DNA of 64,000 nucleotides from Cryoendolithus antarcticus (GCA_002077065.1 NAJO01000046.1:248001-312000); one strand, 5' to 3'; counted from the stretch's first letter, positions 1 through 11,577 are shown. The notes: a model not told the origin generated them from the sequence alone. Program-made: numbers and translations.

Positions 1-1
1 G

Positions 2-1690
2 ACTGCAAAGACGAAGACCGCAGCCAAAGAGCGCTCTTCGCTGTCCAACAAACTCGCGAAGTTACAAAATTTAATCAAAGAGCATGACTCGGAGCGGCAT
101 CAGCTGCTGTCGGGACTTGACGCTGCGAGACAATCCGAGGTCATACTGAAGGGCAGCTTGGACAATGCGCAGAGATCTACGGCAGATTTGGAGAAGCGGT
201 TGGTGGACGTGCAACAAGCGAATGAGTCGACTGCGCGGGACTTGGCGTTCCGCATCGAAGCGCTAGCAGCCAGCCAAGACCGCACTCGACAACTCGACGA
301 AGAGCTGGCGACTGGCAAGGAACAGCTTGAATCTACTACACGGGCCCTCGAAGACCTTCGAGCCGCTAGTGAGCAGCAAGCAGAAGCCCAGCGCAAGTCA
401 CACGAAGAGCACGACGCTGCACTGGAAGACCTTCGCCGCAGCAGAACAGACATAGAGCGACTGGAGACTGCCCTCGAAGCTGGCGGACACGAGATCAAGT
501 TGAGCAAAAACGAGCACGCGTCACTGAAGGACCGACTCGAGCAGCTCAAAGAGGCGCTGCAGTGTCGGTCTGATGCGGAGGCTGTTGTAAGGCGGGTGCG
601 AGAGGAGTATGATGCACTTGAGCTTCGATATGAGGAAGCCAACGGCTCGCTTGCGGTGAGGGGCAATGAGCTTGAAACTTTGCGAGAGCTAGTGGAGAGC
701 AAGGATAAGGTCATTGAGCAGCTTCGTGACGAGTTGCAGACATCCGCCGAGAATGTACAGGTCGTCTCGACCGCGACCAACAGCGATCGGGACGCGGAAG
801 CACAAGAGGAGCGCGAAAGCCAAGCATCGAAACACAATCTAGCGATCGCCAACCTCGAAACCGACCACTTCATCGCCATGAAATCCATGCGGGCCAAGTA
901 CGAATCCACGATCCGCGATCTACGCACCACGTTAAACGCCATGAGCGCTCGTGAAGACCTGCACACCGATCACGCGGCCCGATCACCAGGACAAAGGAAG
1001 TCTTTGCCTTTTCAAGATTATAGAGCAGGCCGAGACCTGTTCCGCAGCCGAGCACAGGGTACGCGCACAGGACGCGGCGAGACGTTCTTCGCCGGAGACG
1101 ACATCAAATCAGCTGAACATGGCGACGAACACGATCAAAGGCGTCCGGCCCGTCAGCAGAATGCTTTCAGCGCGCTCGCTGCGTTGGAATCGCCGAGTCG
1201 GATTGGCAGCGAGTCTCGCGTCTGCTCTGCGAGCCCGTCGGAACGATCGAGCAGAAGCAGCATCGAGTCTGCTGTGATTGTGGATTCTGTCGAAGATGTC
1301 GGACGCAGTGCGGCATCCCCTGCGAAGGCAGTCGACGAGATCAGCTCCCAGGCTATCGAAGATAGCGACAGCAAGGACGACTCCCCGGTCACGCCAGAGG
1401 CAGCTCCGCCTTGCACGCCCAAAGAATCGCCGTCCCGCCCTCTGCGCAGCTCTGACAGTGCGTTCGCGGAGTCCCCCCCGGACTCATGGTTCGTCGACCG
1501 CGACCCTGACCATGCCTACGACGTCCCCATGACACTCGAAGGCACTCTGGAGAGTATACGCGTCCAAACCGAGCAGCTGATGGAGATTAACGCTGACTTC
1601 TTGCGCGAGCATGCAGCGATGGCGAAGACAAAACGGCGCGTCAGGCGAAGTGGGGCGAGGACACGTGCGAGCAGGGCTGTCAGTCCTTGA
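2..1690 (+). CDS. Coiled-coil protein, C-terminal part (5' end outside window)
   Basis: The frame is open from base 2, so the start lies upstream of the window and only the C-terminal ~562 residues are visible. The first ~320 residues are rich in Glu, Lys, Arg, Gln and Leu in heptad-like spacing (for example ELATGKEQLESTTRALEDL), which indicates a long coiled coil. The rest is Ser/Pro/Asp-rich and probably disordered, ending in a basic tail (TKRRVRRSGARTRASR). No catalytic motif is seen. Such architecture is typical of scaffold or cytoskeleton/spindle proteins, but I cannot name a family. The frame runs to a TGA at 1688-1690 with no obvious need for an intron, although a small in-frame intron near 960-1010, where composition changes abruptly, cannot be excluded. 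Confidence 0.75.
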   Translation, partial: TAKTKTAAKERSSLSNKLAKLQNLIKEHDSERHQLLSGLDAARQSEVILKGSLDNAQRSTADLEKRLVDVQQANESTARDLAFRIEALAASQDRTRQLDEELATGKEQLESTTRALEDLRAASEQQAEAQRKSHEEHDAALEDLRRSRTDIERLETALEAGGHEIKLSKNEHASLKDRLEQLKEALQCRSDAEAVVRRVREEYDALELRYEEANGSLAVRGNELETLRELVESKDKVIEQLRDELQTSAENVQVVSTATNSDRDAEAQEERESQASKHNLAIANLETDHFIAMKSMRAKYESTIRDLRTTLNAMSAREDLHTDHAARSPGQRKSLPFQDYRAGRDLFRSRAQGTRTGRGETFFAGDDIKSAEHGDEHDQRRPARQQNAFSALAALESPSRIGSESRVCSASPSERSSRSSIESAVIVDSVEDVGRSAASPAKAVDEISSQAIEDSDSKDDSPVTPEAAPPCTPKESPSRPLRSSDSAFAESPPDSWFVDRDPDHAYDVPMTLEGTLESIRVQTEQLMEINADFLREHAAMAKTKRRVRRSGARTRASRAVSP

Positions 1691-2126
1691 GCGATTTTGT
1701 GATAGGCGCGAGGGCCTAGATGTCTTGCAATTGCGATCCTTGTCAGTGTTAGCGATACCCCAGATACTCAAGCCACACCAAGCTTTCTCCCCATGAAGCT
1801 TGGCCACTTAGCGTGCGCTTCCTTATCTCGAACATATCTTGGTCTCCCTCTTCCTTCCCTATCAGCCAATGGCTATCACTCGCTTATGACAAAAGACCAG
1901 GGCCTGCCAGCCACGAGTCTGGGACACGCGGTCCTCACATGGCGAACCGACCACACCAAAGCAAAAGTCGCGCAAGCTAAATGGGTAGAGATATGGCCTA
2001 CATATATCTCCGTTGTTGTAAGCTTTGTGAACCATACGTTCATGCAGTCCTTATCTACCGTCCTTGTCCGCCAAGAGATGTTCTACCGTACTCTGGGGAG
2101 CACATAGCTATAGCTGAAGGGGCGTC
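1691..2126. other. Intergenic, nothing recognised
   Basis: Sequence between the coiled-coil gene and the PAR32-like gene. Only short overlapping ORFs without family resemblance are present; it probably holds the 3' UTR of the former and the promoter of the latter. Confidence 0.5.
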
Positions 2127-2624
2127 ATGCAACCACAGCATGCTCAAGAGGACTTTCCTCGCACCAACACGCGCGACAGCGATCGCACTCTGCTGAACGA
2201 CCCCACGAGTCATCGAGAAAGCGAAGACACACTCTGCGAGCTTTCTGATAGACGTTACTACGATATGGCGACCCAAGTCGAGATAGAGCGACGACAGTCA
2301 TTTGGGCGCGGGGGCGCCGGAAACATCAGTGGGTTTTCATGATATGGAGGGTCGACTCAGGGTTTGCCGTACTGATACAATCCTAGGAACGAAAGAGAAG
2401 GCGCAAGTCGTAGAGAAGGTAGCCGATGCCCTAGGTACGCCTTAGCAGTAGTACTTGGTCTGTGTTTCCTCAGCACTCACGACAACGTTGCAGGGAGCGG
2501 ACGACGACGCAGTAGTGTGCTCTCGTCGATTACCAGTGGGAGCTCCAGACGCGGCTCGATCGTCGATAAGATCTTTCGCCGAGAGTCGAAGGCTGAGACA
2601 GTCTCAACTGAGCACACGCATTGA
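2127..2624 (+). CDS. PAR32/DUF3602-like small protein, three exons
   Basis: Exons 2127-2328, 2387-2434 and 2494-2624 join in frame to 126 residues. Exon 1 ends with RRQSFGRGGAGNI, the GRGGAGN motif that defines the fungal DUF3602/PAR32 family. Exon 3 encodes a Ser/Arg-rich C-terminus (GRRRSSVLSSITSGSSRRGS, then VDKIFRRESK), as in family members. Intron 1 (58 nt) has a TACTGAT branch site and CTAG acceptor; intron 2 (59 nt) starts GTACGC and ends TTGCAG. Yeast Par32 is a rapamycin-responsive phosphoprotein that inhibits ammonium transporters; whether this homologue does so is unknown. The protein is shorter than many relatives and carries one clear GRGGAGN copy. No single ORF covers it, so it is easily missed. 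Confidence 0.7.
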
Positions 2625-2777
2625 GCTGGTCCAGGCAGGATGTCCCTAGCGTTCTCATCAGAATGGCAGACATTGCTTGTGCATAGATCAGCGTCCACAA
2701 CGCTACAAATCAAGATGCACTTCGTTGTTCGAAAGGACAAGTAAGACGATCAATCACGCATTCAAAAGATCTTCCAT

Positions 2778-3752
2778 TCATTGACAAGTATATGCTCCGT
2801 CGATAATGAGAGAGTGCCCAGTAATCCACGCCCTGTCACTTGTCAGCATGCGCAATCAAATAGCCCTAGTCCGAGCAACTCACGCCTCGTCACTGCACAA
2901 GAACAGCGCCGCATCCGCAACATCTTCCGGTCGCCCGAGCGAGTTCCAGGGGTGTGCTGCGGCCAAGCCAGCCTTAGTATCCACATCCTGCGTAAAGAAC
3001 GCGATCATCGGAGTATCGACGAAGCCCGGGCAAAGCGCATTGATATGGATGCGATCTTTCGCATAGTCGATGGCCATCTGCTTCGTCATGCCAACGACAG
3101 CGTGCTTGGACGTCACGTATGCCGGTGCTGTTTGGTCAGTATCTTCCGTGAGCTTCATAAACTCCATCACGTACCGTTCGCCGTCCCAACAGTCCTATAT
3201 TCGTATCAGCAATCATCAATGCCTCTCCACACTCGCAGAGTTGATCAAGACTCACCCAAGCATACTAGCAGCATTAACAATCCACCCCCTCGTCCGCTCT
3301 CCCCTCGCATTCTCGCTCCTCGCCTCCTGCTTCAACATGTGCTTCAACGCATACTTACAACTCAACCACACCCCGCGACAGTTAATCGCCATCGTCAGAT
3401 CAAAGTCCTTCGTCTCCATCGAATCACACCGAGCCTGCATGTTATAGCTCGTCTCCGCTGCGATGCCGGCGTAGTTGCACATAATGTCTACTCTACCACC
3501 CCAGTCCGCGGCTTTGGAGATGAGGGCCTCGATTTGGGATTCCTGAGTTACGTCGCAGGGGATGAAGGTCGCGGCGTCTTTGCCGTGAATTTTGACGAGC
3601 TCTTCTTCGACGCCGGAGGATTTCAAGTCAGCGCAGACGATGCGGGCGCCGGAGTTGGCGAATTTGATGGCTGTGGCTTTGCCGAGTCCGGAGGACGCGC
3701 CTGTTATGACGGCGATACGGCCCTCGAGGCGAGTGTCCTTGGCTGGAGGCAT
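2778..3752 (-). CDS. Short-chain dehydrogenase/reductase (SDR), four exons with a micro-exon
   Basis: Exons on the minus strand are 3752-3256, 3194-3175 (only 20 nt), 3127-2884 and 2838-2778; they join in frame to 273 residues. It is a classical NAD(P)-dependent oxidoreductase: TGASSGLG near residue 18 is the Rossmann cofactor motif, NYAG replaces the usual NNAG, the catalytic Ser lies in VNAAS, and YVTSK is the YxxxK active site. The C-terminus (AWITGHSLIIDGAYTCQ) is typical of the family. The micro-exon encodes the segment just before APAYVTSK and is needed to keep Ser and Tyr in the correct relation. ADLKS after the second beta strand hints at NAD preference. The substrate cannot be told. 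An unspliced reading would give a false start inside intron 3. Confidence 0.88.
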
Positions 3753-4397
3753 GCTGTCCCGGGTTCACTCGGTGGATTGATCGAACGCTTTGGGGTCTTG
3801 CGGATACAGTCGCAGCAGTGGTACTTCAGATGAGCTGGGCCGGGGAAGATTGAAACGAAGTTCAAGACCTCGATAGCGGCATTCACATAGGCTTTCAAAG
3901 GTAGTGTGCTTCTTAGGACATCAACTTAGGGCTATGGCACATATGCGAAAGCGTAGTTGTGACTGTCGTAAAGGACAATTAGATGAAAGATACGATACCG
4001 CCTTACCTCAATATGAGCTCACTGCCGGATACTAGAGCTCCTGATCGTGCACCTCGGCCAGCAGGGTCATGGCAGAGAGGAAGAAGAGGAGGTGTCGCAG
4101 CCACGACTTGCCCGCATCGTCAGCTCAACCCCGCAGCGTTCAGATGTATCTTGGCCGCTCGCGCGTGTCTGCACTGTTTCAGACATCAGTGTGAGAGGAC
4201 CATTAGACAGCAAACAGTGTCAATGTGTCTACAATCTTCAAAGTATCTGCTAGATATGCAACTTTTCGTGCCCCAATGCCAGACCCGTGCACTCTATAGT
4301 GTACACACAATCAGCCCTCCTCGCGTCGCTCAAGAACTTACACACGCACAACAGCAGTCTCACTTTATGCCCATTGTCCGCACCTCGATCTGCCCAA
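3753..4397. other. Intergenic, nothing recognised
   Basis: Lies between the SDR start and the KH-protein stop. It should hold the SDR promoter and the KH-protein 3' UTR. No ORF with family resemblance, RNA gene or clear repeat was seen. Confidence 0.5.
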
Positions 4398-7300
4398 TCA
4401 CTCTCTAGCGTTCCTCGCCACAACCTCCAAGATCACGTCCCTCGCCTCCTCAACGCCCTCCTTGCTTCCTGTAATCTCAATCGCCTCGCCCTGGCTCTGA
4501 TCTTTGGGCACCTGGATCTTCGTCCCAGTCTTCTTGCGGATTCTGTTGATCTCACTGCCACCCGGACCGACAACATGTCTATACGCCCTTGGGTCCGGCA
4601 GGATCAAGAAACCAACGGTGTCTTGCTTCGCTGCATCGGCAAGAGCTTTGTCAAGCTTTGCCTTAGCAGCAGCAATAGCCTCTGGCGAGGGACCAGCGAG
4701 CACCCAAGGGATCTCGCCTTCCTCTGACGAGCCATGAAGATCGTGCAGCTCCCAGGAGTGGGCATTGCTCCCTGACGAAGGATCATCGGTTATCAGAGGC
4801 ATAGCACCTCCGTTGGCGTCACGCTTGGGCGTGGGTGCCGACGCACGTGGTGGTGGCTTTTGGCCAGCGTGGTCCACACTAACCTTGTGATCATTTCGTA
4901 GGCGGCGGAAGAACTGATTGTTGTCGGCGATGACGTGGTGGTACTTCCTCGGAACCTGGATCGTCTCGCCTTCTTGATCCTTCGTAATGTCAAGGATGTG
5001 TGCCTTAGCCTTCTCGACTGCCTCAGGCTGGCCAGCGATCTTGACTTGCGATCGTTGCGGGCCACTCTCAGTCTGACGGGGCACATTGATCGTCACGCCG
5101 AACTGCTGCTCAAGCTGGCGACGTGTCTCGCCGCCACGGCCGATGAGCAACCTATGCTTATCGGGCTTGACTTCGGCAACATCTGTCGTCTGGCTGTCCT
5201 GATCGGAGACATGTGCCAGGATGGCAGCACAGAGCTTCTCGACCATCGCGCTCTCACCCTCGATGCGAATCGTGTTGCCTTCCGCTTCTGACTTGGGGAA
5301 GCGCACAGTCCGTGCGCGGCTGCGAGAGTCAGTTGGACCGCCGGCCCTCTCGATTAGGGAGGTAAGATTGGCACCTAGAATGTGTCAGTGTAAAATTCTC
5401 GTCATGTCTAAATCATACAGAACATACCTCCTGCACCGATGATGGTCCGGTGGTGCTTCTTCTCAATGTCAAGGTTGCGCGTCACAGTGTTGTCGAACTG
5501 CTTCGCCCGCTCCTCGATCAGCTTCTTAGCAGCTTCGACTGCTTGCTTCGAGCCCTTGATCCTGATCTCAGCGCGTCCGCTTGGTCCAATGTCTTTGGCT
5601 GACGGCACGTCGACCTGCGCGCCAGTCTCGAGTCGCAGAGCCTCCATCTCGCGGCCACCGCTGCCGATGAGTGACGGAATCTGGCTCTGCGCTACAGACA
5701 CCGTCGTAGAGAACGAGTTGTCCTTTACGTATTGCAGCAAGCTCAGAAGCTCGTCGCGGCATGCATCGGCACCCTTACTCGGGCCCTTGACGATGACCTC
5801 GTTCGGCTGCTGTTGTTGCTGCTGCTTCCGCGACGCAGGCGCATCGCCAGCTTCCGAAGCGCCGTCATCGCCACCATTGCGGGTACGTGGGAAGTTGACG
5901 CGTACACCATAGCGGTCTTGCAGTCTGTTGACTTGCGTGCCTTGAGGTCCAATCAGATCACGATGGAACTGGGCAGGTATGCTGAGGTGGTGTGTCGCCT
6001 CGTCCTCGAGCTTCTTCGCCATGTCGAGTATGTGTTTCTTCGCAGCATTCGCCTTGGCCTCGGGGCCCTTGACCTCACACTTACCCTCCTGCAGTTGGAT
6101 GTCGACATCGAACTCATCACGCAGGCGGTTGATGTTTTCACCTCCACGTCCGATCAGGAAGCTGGCGTACTTCTGAGGAAAGTCAAACGCCAAAGTGAAG
6201 CCGCGCTCAAGTTCGTCCTGCTTCTCCTGCTCGATAAATGCGAGCAGGCTCTGCATGATTGCATCAACATTGTCTTGAGGACCGCGGAGATGGACTGTAG
6301 GCTGAGGTGCTCGCTTCTGTGCGCCTGGTGCTTGCCTCTGACCACCGTAGCCTACTTGTACCGGGATTTGACCTTGTGGTAGATCGGCGTGATGGCGGTC
6401 GACGTGCTTCCGCACCTTGTCATGAAATTTCAATGGTGCCTCGACCTCTTGGGACACGATCTGTTGTTGACCGCTGATCATGTCGAGAATGTGTTGTTGG
6501 GCTTCTTGAAGTGCGCGCTCAAATGCCTGCGCGTCTTGCGCTGATGGTGCTTTCCGTGGAAGCTCGTAGTCCGATGGCGTTGATGAGTCTTCGTAGACCA
6601 GCAGGATCGGCGAGTCATCGAACTCATCTGGTACAATCACGTGAACGCCATGCTGCTTCCGCACCTGCTGCGCAGCCTGTTGTCGGAGATGCTGGTGGTA
6701 GAAAGGATCAACCTCGAGCGGAGAGAAGCGAGTCGGAGGATGCCCTTGGATGAGATTCAAGACATCGGATCGTGCCTTTAGCGCGCTCTTCGGGTCCTTT
6801 GCGTAGATCTGCCACTGTCCTGAAGGATTGGCTTCGATGCGTGCGCCATACTGCTGCTCGATATGCTGAAGTGCTTGTCGTTGCTGCAAGTAGCGGGTCA
6901 CATCACGTGCATGTGCCTGACCGCCACGAGGCGCGCTCTGGTGCGTTTTCATGATATCTGCTTGTGCTGATGCCATTGCAGAGGCAAGCTCCTCGATCTT
7001 CTCCACAGCTTGATCGATGCGGTCCGGTGGACCAACAACGAGCAGCTCGTCCGCATCATGACCATCTGGTGGCAAGATCACAGAGCACCCAGTCTCTGCC
7101 AGGAAGTCGTTGAGTGAAGTGCCTAGATCGCCCACAACAAATTGATGCCTGCCACGCTCCACATTGACCTGCTCCAGTGTTAGCTGTCGCTGCAGCTCTG
7201 CGACTTGTCGATCTATCTCAGCCTTCATCTCAGCCACTGCTTGACGATCGCCTGAAAGCTGGATTGGCATGTTCGCTTGAGGTGCGAACGAAGCTGGTCC

Positions 7301-8488
7301 GCGGTTGGCAGGCACCTGGGGTGGTGCGTGCTGGCTGAATGCAGTGTACTGTGGAATCTGCATCTGCAAGTCGCGATCGCGTTGCATGGCAGCCATACGA
7401 GCATTGCCAGGAGCTGCCAAGAAGGGGTAGTACTCGGGTGCGATGTGCTTCAATCGCGAGCTGGCGGTCGAGGTGTGCTCATTGACGATACGCTCAATGT
7501 CATCGCGGGCCATCTGGACTGCGAATGGGTCACCCTCAATCGTGACATCGACCATCTCGTCCAAGTCATCCTCCTCAAGTATCTTCGCAGCCTCTTGTCG
7601 CGAGATGTTGATCTTTGCGCCAGTATTCTTAGAGATGGCCTGGATCGTAGCACCCTGCTTGCCCACAACTCTGCCGCGGATAGAAGCAGGAATCGGGATT
7701 ATCAGGTTATGGTTGGCGCAAATCTGATTCGCAGCTTCCTTCAAGGCAATCCGCACATCATCTGTAGGACCTGTGCCCTCGAAGACAAGTGTACCACCTG
7801 GTCCATTCTTCATCTCGACCTTTGCCTTGCTTCTCTTGTTGATGTCGCGAAGAATCTCATTGACCGGCTTCTTCAGCTGATCGCGCTTCTTGAGCATGCT
7901 AGGATCAAGCATAATGCTCTCGGAGTTGCGACCTGGGAGAGAGAGGTTGGGGCCACGTTGCGAAGCGGCCGTTGAGCTGGGTGTCATGAGCCCTGCGGAC
8001 GATGGCGTGGAAGCGCGCGAAGATGCCTTTGAAGCGCCCTGCGACTTGCCATTCACCTGCGCAGTGCCGTTCGTGCCATTTGCGGCCCTCGCGACAGCGG
8101 CCGGCTTACGAGACCACATGCTAGGGGCCGCAGCAGGCTGAGTCTTGGGAGCGCCGAGAGATGGGAAGAGCTCTTCCGACTTGGTATCGAGAGTCACAGG
8201 CTTCTTCGCAGTCGGTTCGGGAGCAGCATCGCGCATCGGCTTCTTGCCTGCGGCTTTCTCGGAAACACCGCCCTCGGGCGCGGCAGGAGTATGTGCGCGG
8301 GAAGGGTCAGCTGTGATCGGAAGAGATGGCGCAGCGGAAGGGGCTGGACGAGGACCGTCTTCATCGGGCACCTCCTCGATGGTGGGCTGGTGCTCGGTAT
8401 CGTGGGCAGCGTGCTCCTGCATCATCCGCTCGGCGGCAGACATGGAGGCGGAGGCGGAGGTGCCGTTGGTGGTGGTATCGGCAGACAT
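4398..8488 (-). CDS. SCP160: Vigilin/Scp160-type multi-KH RNA-binding protein
   Basis: Two exons, 8488-5428 and 5374-4398, join across a 53-nt intron to 1345 residues. At least seven KH-type GxxG loops are visible in order: VVGKQG (~residue 274), LIGRGG, LIGPQG, LIGSGG, IIGAGG (split by the intron), LIGRGG and a C-terminal VVGPGG. One further KH-like unit has lost the loop (VIADNNQ). The first ~200 residues are Ala/Ser/Thr/Pro-rich and disordered, and a Gln run lies in the middle (KQQQQQQQPNE). Scp160/vigilin is an ER- and polysome-associated mRNA-binding protein that tunes translation and ploidy maintenance in yeast. Length and KH count match the family. The gene symbol is by homology and could be replaced by a local name. 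Confidence 0.9.
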
Positions 8489-9368
8489 GGTAGTAGGGAT
8501 AGTGGAGCGGTAGTCGAAAGTGTAGAGTTGACCGTGCGACTAAATAGCTGAGCTCGAGGCTCTGGAGGACTGTGAAGACCGGTATTGGGAACTCGTGATG
8601 GCGGAAGCTGCTAGAAAGCCATGCTCTGATCACACAAGATCGGAAGATTGGCAAGTGAAAGCTGATGTCGCGAATTGTATCGTGAGAGCACGATTGTTAT
8701 CGACTGCACGGATGGCAACGTAGCAGCAGATAGTGGAGATGGGCCGGATATATAGGTTAGCTGTAAAGTTAGTGAGAAGGAGATGAGCCCGCTTCGCCTA
8801 CATTTGAATGCCAAGAGTTCGGAAGGTGCGGGCTGTGCCGCGGCTGCTCTCAAGTTTCCTGGACAGGAGTGTACATGTATAGTGCAGCAGCCAGAGAGCC
8901 ACCAATGTTTCGGGAATCAGTGCGTGGCCATTTACAGGTCCCTGGACCACTACGAGCCTGCCGGCTTAGAGCACATGATAGTGCAGCTTGCTTCTTGCTG
9001 CGATCCCCAGCACCTGCCCAAATGAACTACCTGCGAGATATGAATACTGGAGCCTATAGCGATATAGAACCCAGCGTGATATTACCATGTTGATGCAACC
9101 CCTCAGCTTAATATGCCTAGCGATTGCATATCCACGATGCATGGATGGCCACCGAAGACAGTGAGCAGCCATTAGGAGCAGGCTAAGTGCTCTTACCGAC
9201 GATAACAACCTGCGCCACTGGTATGCTTATACGGCTGCCTGCTTCTCGAAGCGTCGCTTGAGCGGCAGTGGCAGCGTGCACAACGTAAGTACAAGCATAT
9301 AAGAAGATCCCGTTGTTGTCCCTTCCCCCAAGACCTCATCCTCTTCCCTTTCACGCACATCAGCAGTC
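8489..9368. promoter_or_regulatory. Divergent promoter region between the KH protein and the TPR-like gene
   Basis: About 880 bases between two divergently transcribed starts. A CT-rich stretch lies just upstream of the ATG at 9369, as is common at fungal start regions. No coding sequence or RNA gene was recognised. Confidence 0.45.
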
Positions 9369-10131
9369 ATGACCATCCCTGCACAGCCAGAAGAACGCTT
9401 CTCATGGGATTTCGACCTCCCCGCCGAGCCCTTCTGGCAAGCCGTCGGCTGGAAACCAGCACGCATGTTCTTCGCCTGCTTCTCCCAAGCAGATATCGAT
9501 TCCATGGACCTCATGTCCAAGCCGGCTCCTTCCCAGTCGGATAAATTCGAGCTCCTCCTTCAGCAGTACGAAACAGCGTCAAAGGCTCTCGACCCGCTTG
9601 ACTCGAACTACCAGAGATCGTACAACCTAGCCATGGGTCGAGCGACTTTGCTGCCGTTGCTGGGTAGAGCTGAAGAAGGCGATGCAATTCTCAAGGAGAT
9701 GCTGGAGAAGCCCGATCCTAGCGGCAAGCCCCAGATCGCCACGATGCATAATATCGCTTCTCGCGTTGCGGAGCGAGGAGACTACGCTGAGGCGGAGAAG
9801 ATGGTGCTGGAGCTGCTACCAATGGAAGAGATCGAACCCAAACTCGGTGCGTGGAGCCAGTGATCCTGACCAGTATAGCCACTCTTCTTGTGAGAAAATT
9901 TGCCAACAGGGAGCAGGTCCGCATAGTCCGCAGGCGCTAAGCTTGCTGCGTCTGCTCACTGAAGCCCGGTACCGGCTGGGGAAGAGCGAGCTGGCAAAGG
10001 AGAGCTTCCAGCGCTTGGTGAAGTTGACAGAGGAGGCCAAGGACACGAAGTTCAGGAAGTATGAGGCTGACGAGAAGGAGCTGAACGATGAGCTTATCAA
10101 GAAGCTTGGGATCGAGGCCTGGACTCAATAG
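9369..10131 (+). CDS. TPR-like repeat protein, two exons
   Basis: Exons 9369-9846 and 9917-10131 join to 230 residues; the 70-nt intron begins GTGCGT and ends GAGCAG. The acceptor was chosen because the nearer TATAG would give a ~32-nt intron and a stop, while this one gives KLGPHSPQALSLLRLLTEAR in frame. The protein is helical throughout with TPR-like pairs (for example GRATLLPLLGRAEEGDAI, then RVAERGDYAEAEKMVLELL), suggesting a protein-binding scaffold. An N-terminal WDFDLPAEPFWQAVGWKP segment may be a family marker. I cannot assign a pathway or complex. Confidence 0.78.
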
Positions 10132-10179
10132 CTACGAGCGGACTGTGTGTACGTTTCACGGCCATATCTCATCAGTCAT

Positions 10180-11577
10180 TCAGTCCTCATCATACAGATC
10201 CTCCTCCATCGCCTCATGCTCACCCTCGTCAGTTTCATCACCAAGATCCACAACGCCCGTACTCCTCGGTTGCGTGCTCGGTACCATCTCGTTCCGTGGC
10301 GTCGGTTTCGTCTCACCCTTCACAGCCCTCGTGGGCGCCGGCCCGGCTTCGAAGTCATCAACATCCACCGCGTCATCCTCAATTGACATCCTGTTAGCAC
10401 CATGCGATTCATCATCCTCATCAATCTCCTCGATCCGCTTGGCATGTTGCAGTCTCTTGATCCTGCGGATGAGTGCCGCGTCTTTGACCAAGTTTGATTT
10501 GCCGAACCGCACATCACAGCTGGCGACCGGACATCGCACGACTTGTGGTCCACTGCGACCGTTCTCCCGCTCTACGGAGGCGGAAAGCATTTCCAATATC
10601 GCGCTCGCCTCAAAGCTATGCCTACACTTCGCCGACGTCAAGGGGTCCTTGAACTCCTGCAACGTGAGCGGACACTTCGTGCTTGTCGTCGCCCGCTGAA
10701 TCTGGATATCATCGTCCTCGTCCTCCTCCGCATAGCCACCCGCAGTCTCACCGGGTGCAGGCGCCAGGCCAGGCTCGTTGAACCACGCGCTCTCATGCGG
10801 CAGCTCCACTTCCTGGTCAGGATACATGGCATCGTGCACCACCTGCTTGAAGCCCTTATACTCGTTATTACTCGCATACCGTTGCCGTTTGCTGCATCTC
10901 TGATACTCCAGTTTCTTCTCCTCTAGCTTCTCCGTGAACGCCGCACTCGCAGACTTCACAGCTTGCGTACCGTCTCGAGGCGCCGTGGGATCGAAGTCTT
11001 GGTACTCTGCATCTCCCTCCTCCGCATCGCTGAAATCACTAGCGCCGCCAGACATCGCTCTTCGTCGTCGTGGCTGCGAACGAGGGTTCTGCGTGCTAGC
11101 CTGCGTACTTGCACTCGCCCTTGCCTCCTGCGCTGCGAGCGCGAGTGCTTCTTGCATTCCTTCGACGTAATGCCGTCCATCGATCAACTTTTGCATACTC
11201 TCATCCATTCGCTTCGTCATCCTCTCCACCCTCTCCCTGAGCTCCTCCAGTCCATCTTCGACATCGTCCTCGCCATCCTGGCCCTGCGTGGCCTGTCGAG
11301 CTTTCCGCTTCCTGATTTCGCTTGACTTGTCTGCGACGCGCTCGTTGATCTCAGCGGCGGCGACGGAGACGAGCTCTTGCACTTCGGTGTATTTGGAGTT
11401 CAGCTTTTGGAGATTGTATTTGCGAGTCAGCTCAGCGAGCGCGCGTTGGCCGGCGGGGTTGAGGGTGTAGGCCGGGGCTTCATATGTTGCTGCGGTGGGA
11501 CCGCGTGGAGTGGGTGCTGCACGAGGAGTGGAGGAGGGACCAGGTGTTGCGGCGACTTGGCGGACGCGTGAGGCCAT
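10180..11577 (-). CDS. MMS21: Mms21/Nse2-type SP-RING SUMO E3 ligase
   Basis: A single uninterrupted frame of 465 residues. The C-terminal third carries an SP-RING zinc finger: STKCPLTLQEFKDP, then CRHSF, then VRCPVASCDVRF, giving the C...C-x-H...C-x4-C pattern of Siz/PIAS and Nse2 ligases, followed by a helical tail (ALIRRIKRLQHA). The N-terminal half is helical with acidic stretches, as expected for the part that binds Smc5. In yeast Mms21/Nse2 is the SUMO ligase subunit of the nuclear Smc5/6 complex, acting in DNA repair and replication-fork stability. The protein is longer than yeast Mms21 because of disordered N- and C-terminal extensions, which is common in filamentous fungi. A Siz-type ligase is less likely because no SAP or PINIT domain is seen. 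Confidence 0.85.
   Translation of the reverse strand: MASRVRQVAATPGPSSTPRAAPTPRGPTAATYEAPAYTLNPAGQRALAELTRKYNLQKLNSKYTEVQELVSVAAAEINERVADKSSEIRKRKARQATQGQDGEDDVEDGLEELRERVERMTKRMDESMQKLIDGRHYVEGMQEALALAAQEARASASTQASTQNPRSQPRRRRAMSGGASDFSDAEEGDAEYQDFDPTAPRDGTQAVKSASAAFTEKLEEKKLEYQRCSKRQRYASNNEYKGFKQVVHDAMYPDQEVELPHESAWFNEPGLAPAPGETAGGYAEEDEDDDIQIQRATTSTKCPLTLQEFKDPLTSAKCRHSFEASAILEMLSASVERENGRSGPQVVRCPVASCDVRFGKSNLVKDAALIRRIKRLQHAKRIEEIDEDDESHGANRMSIEDDAVDVDDFEAGPAPTRAVKGETKPTPRNEMVPSTQPRSTGVVDLGDETDEGEHEAMEEDLYDED

Noticed and set aside
100..966. Long minus-strand ORF rich in Ser, Arg and Ala
   Set aside because: It is antisense to the coiled-coil gene; its composition is what the codon use of the real frame produces on the other strand.
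5439..8141. Several plus-strand ORFs of 60-230 codons
   Set aside because: All lie opposite the KH-protein exons and show no family features.
9847..9878. A 32-nt GT...TATAG intron in the TPR-like gene
   Set aside because: Too short for fungal splicing and leads to a stop; the acceptor at 9916 gives a normal length and an open, family-like frame.
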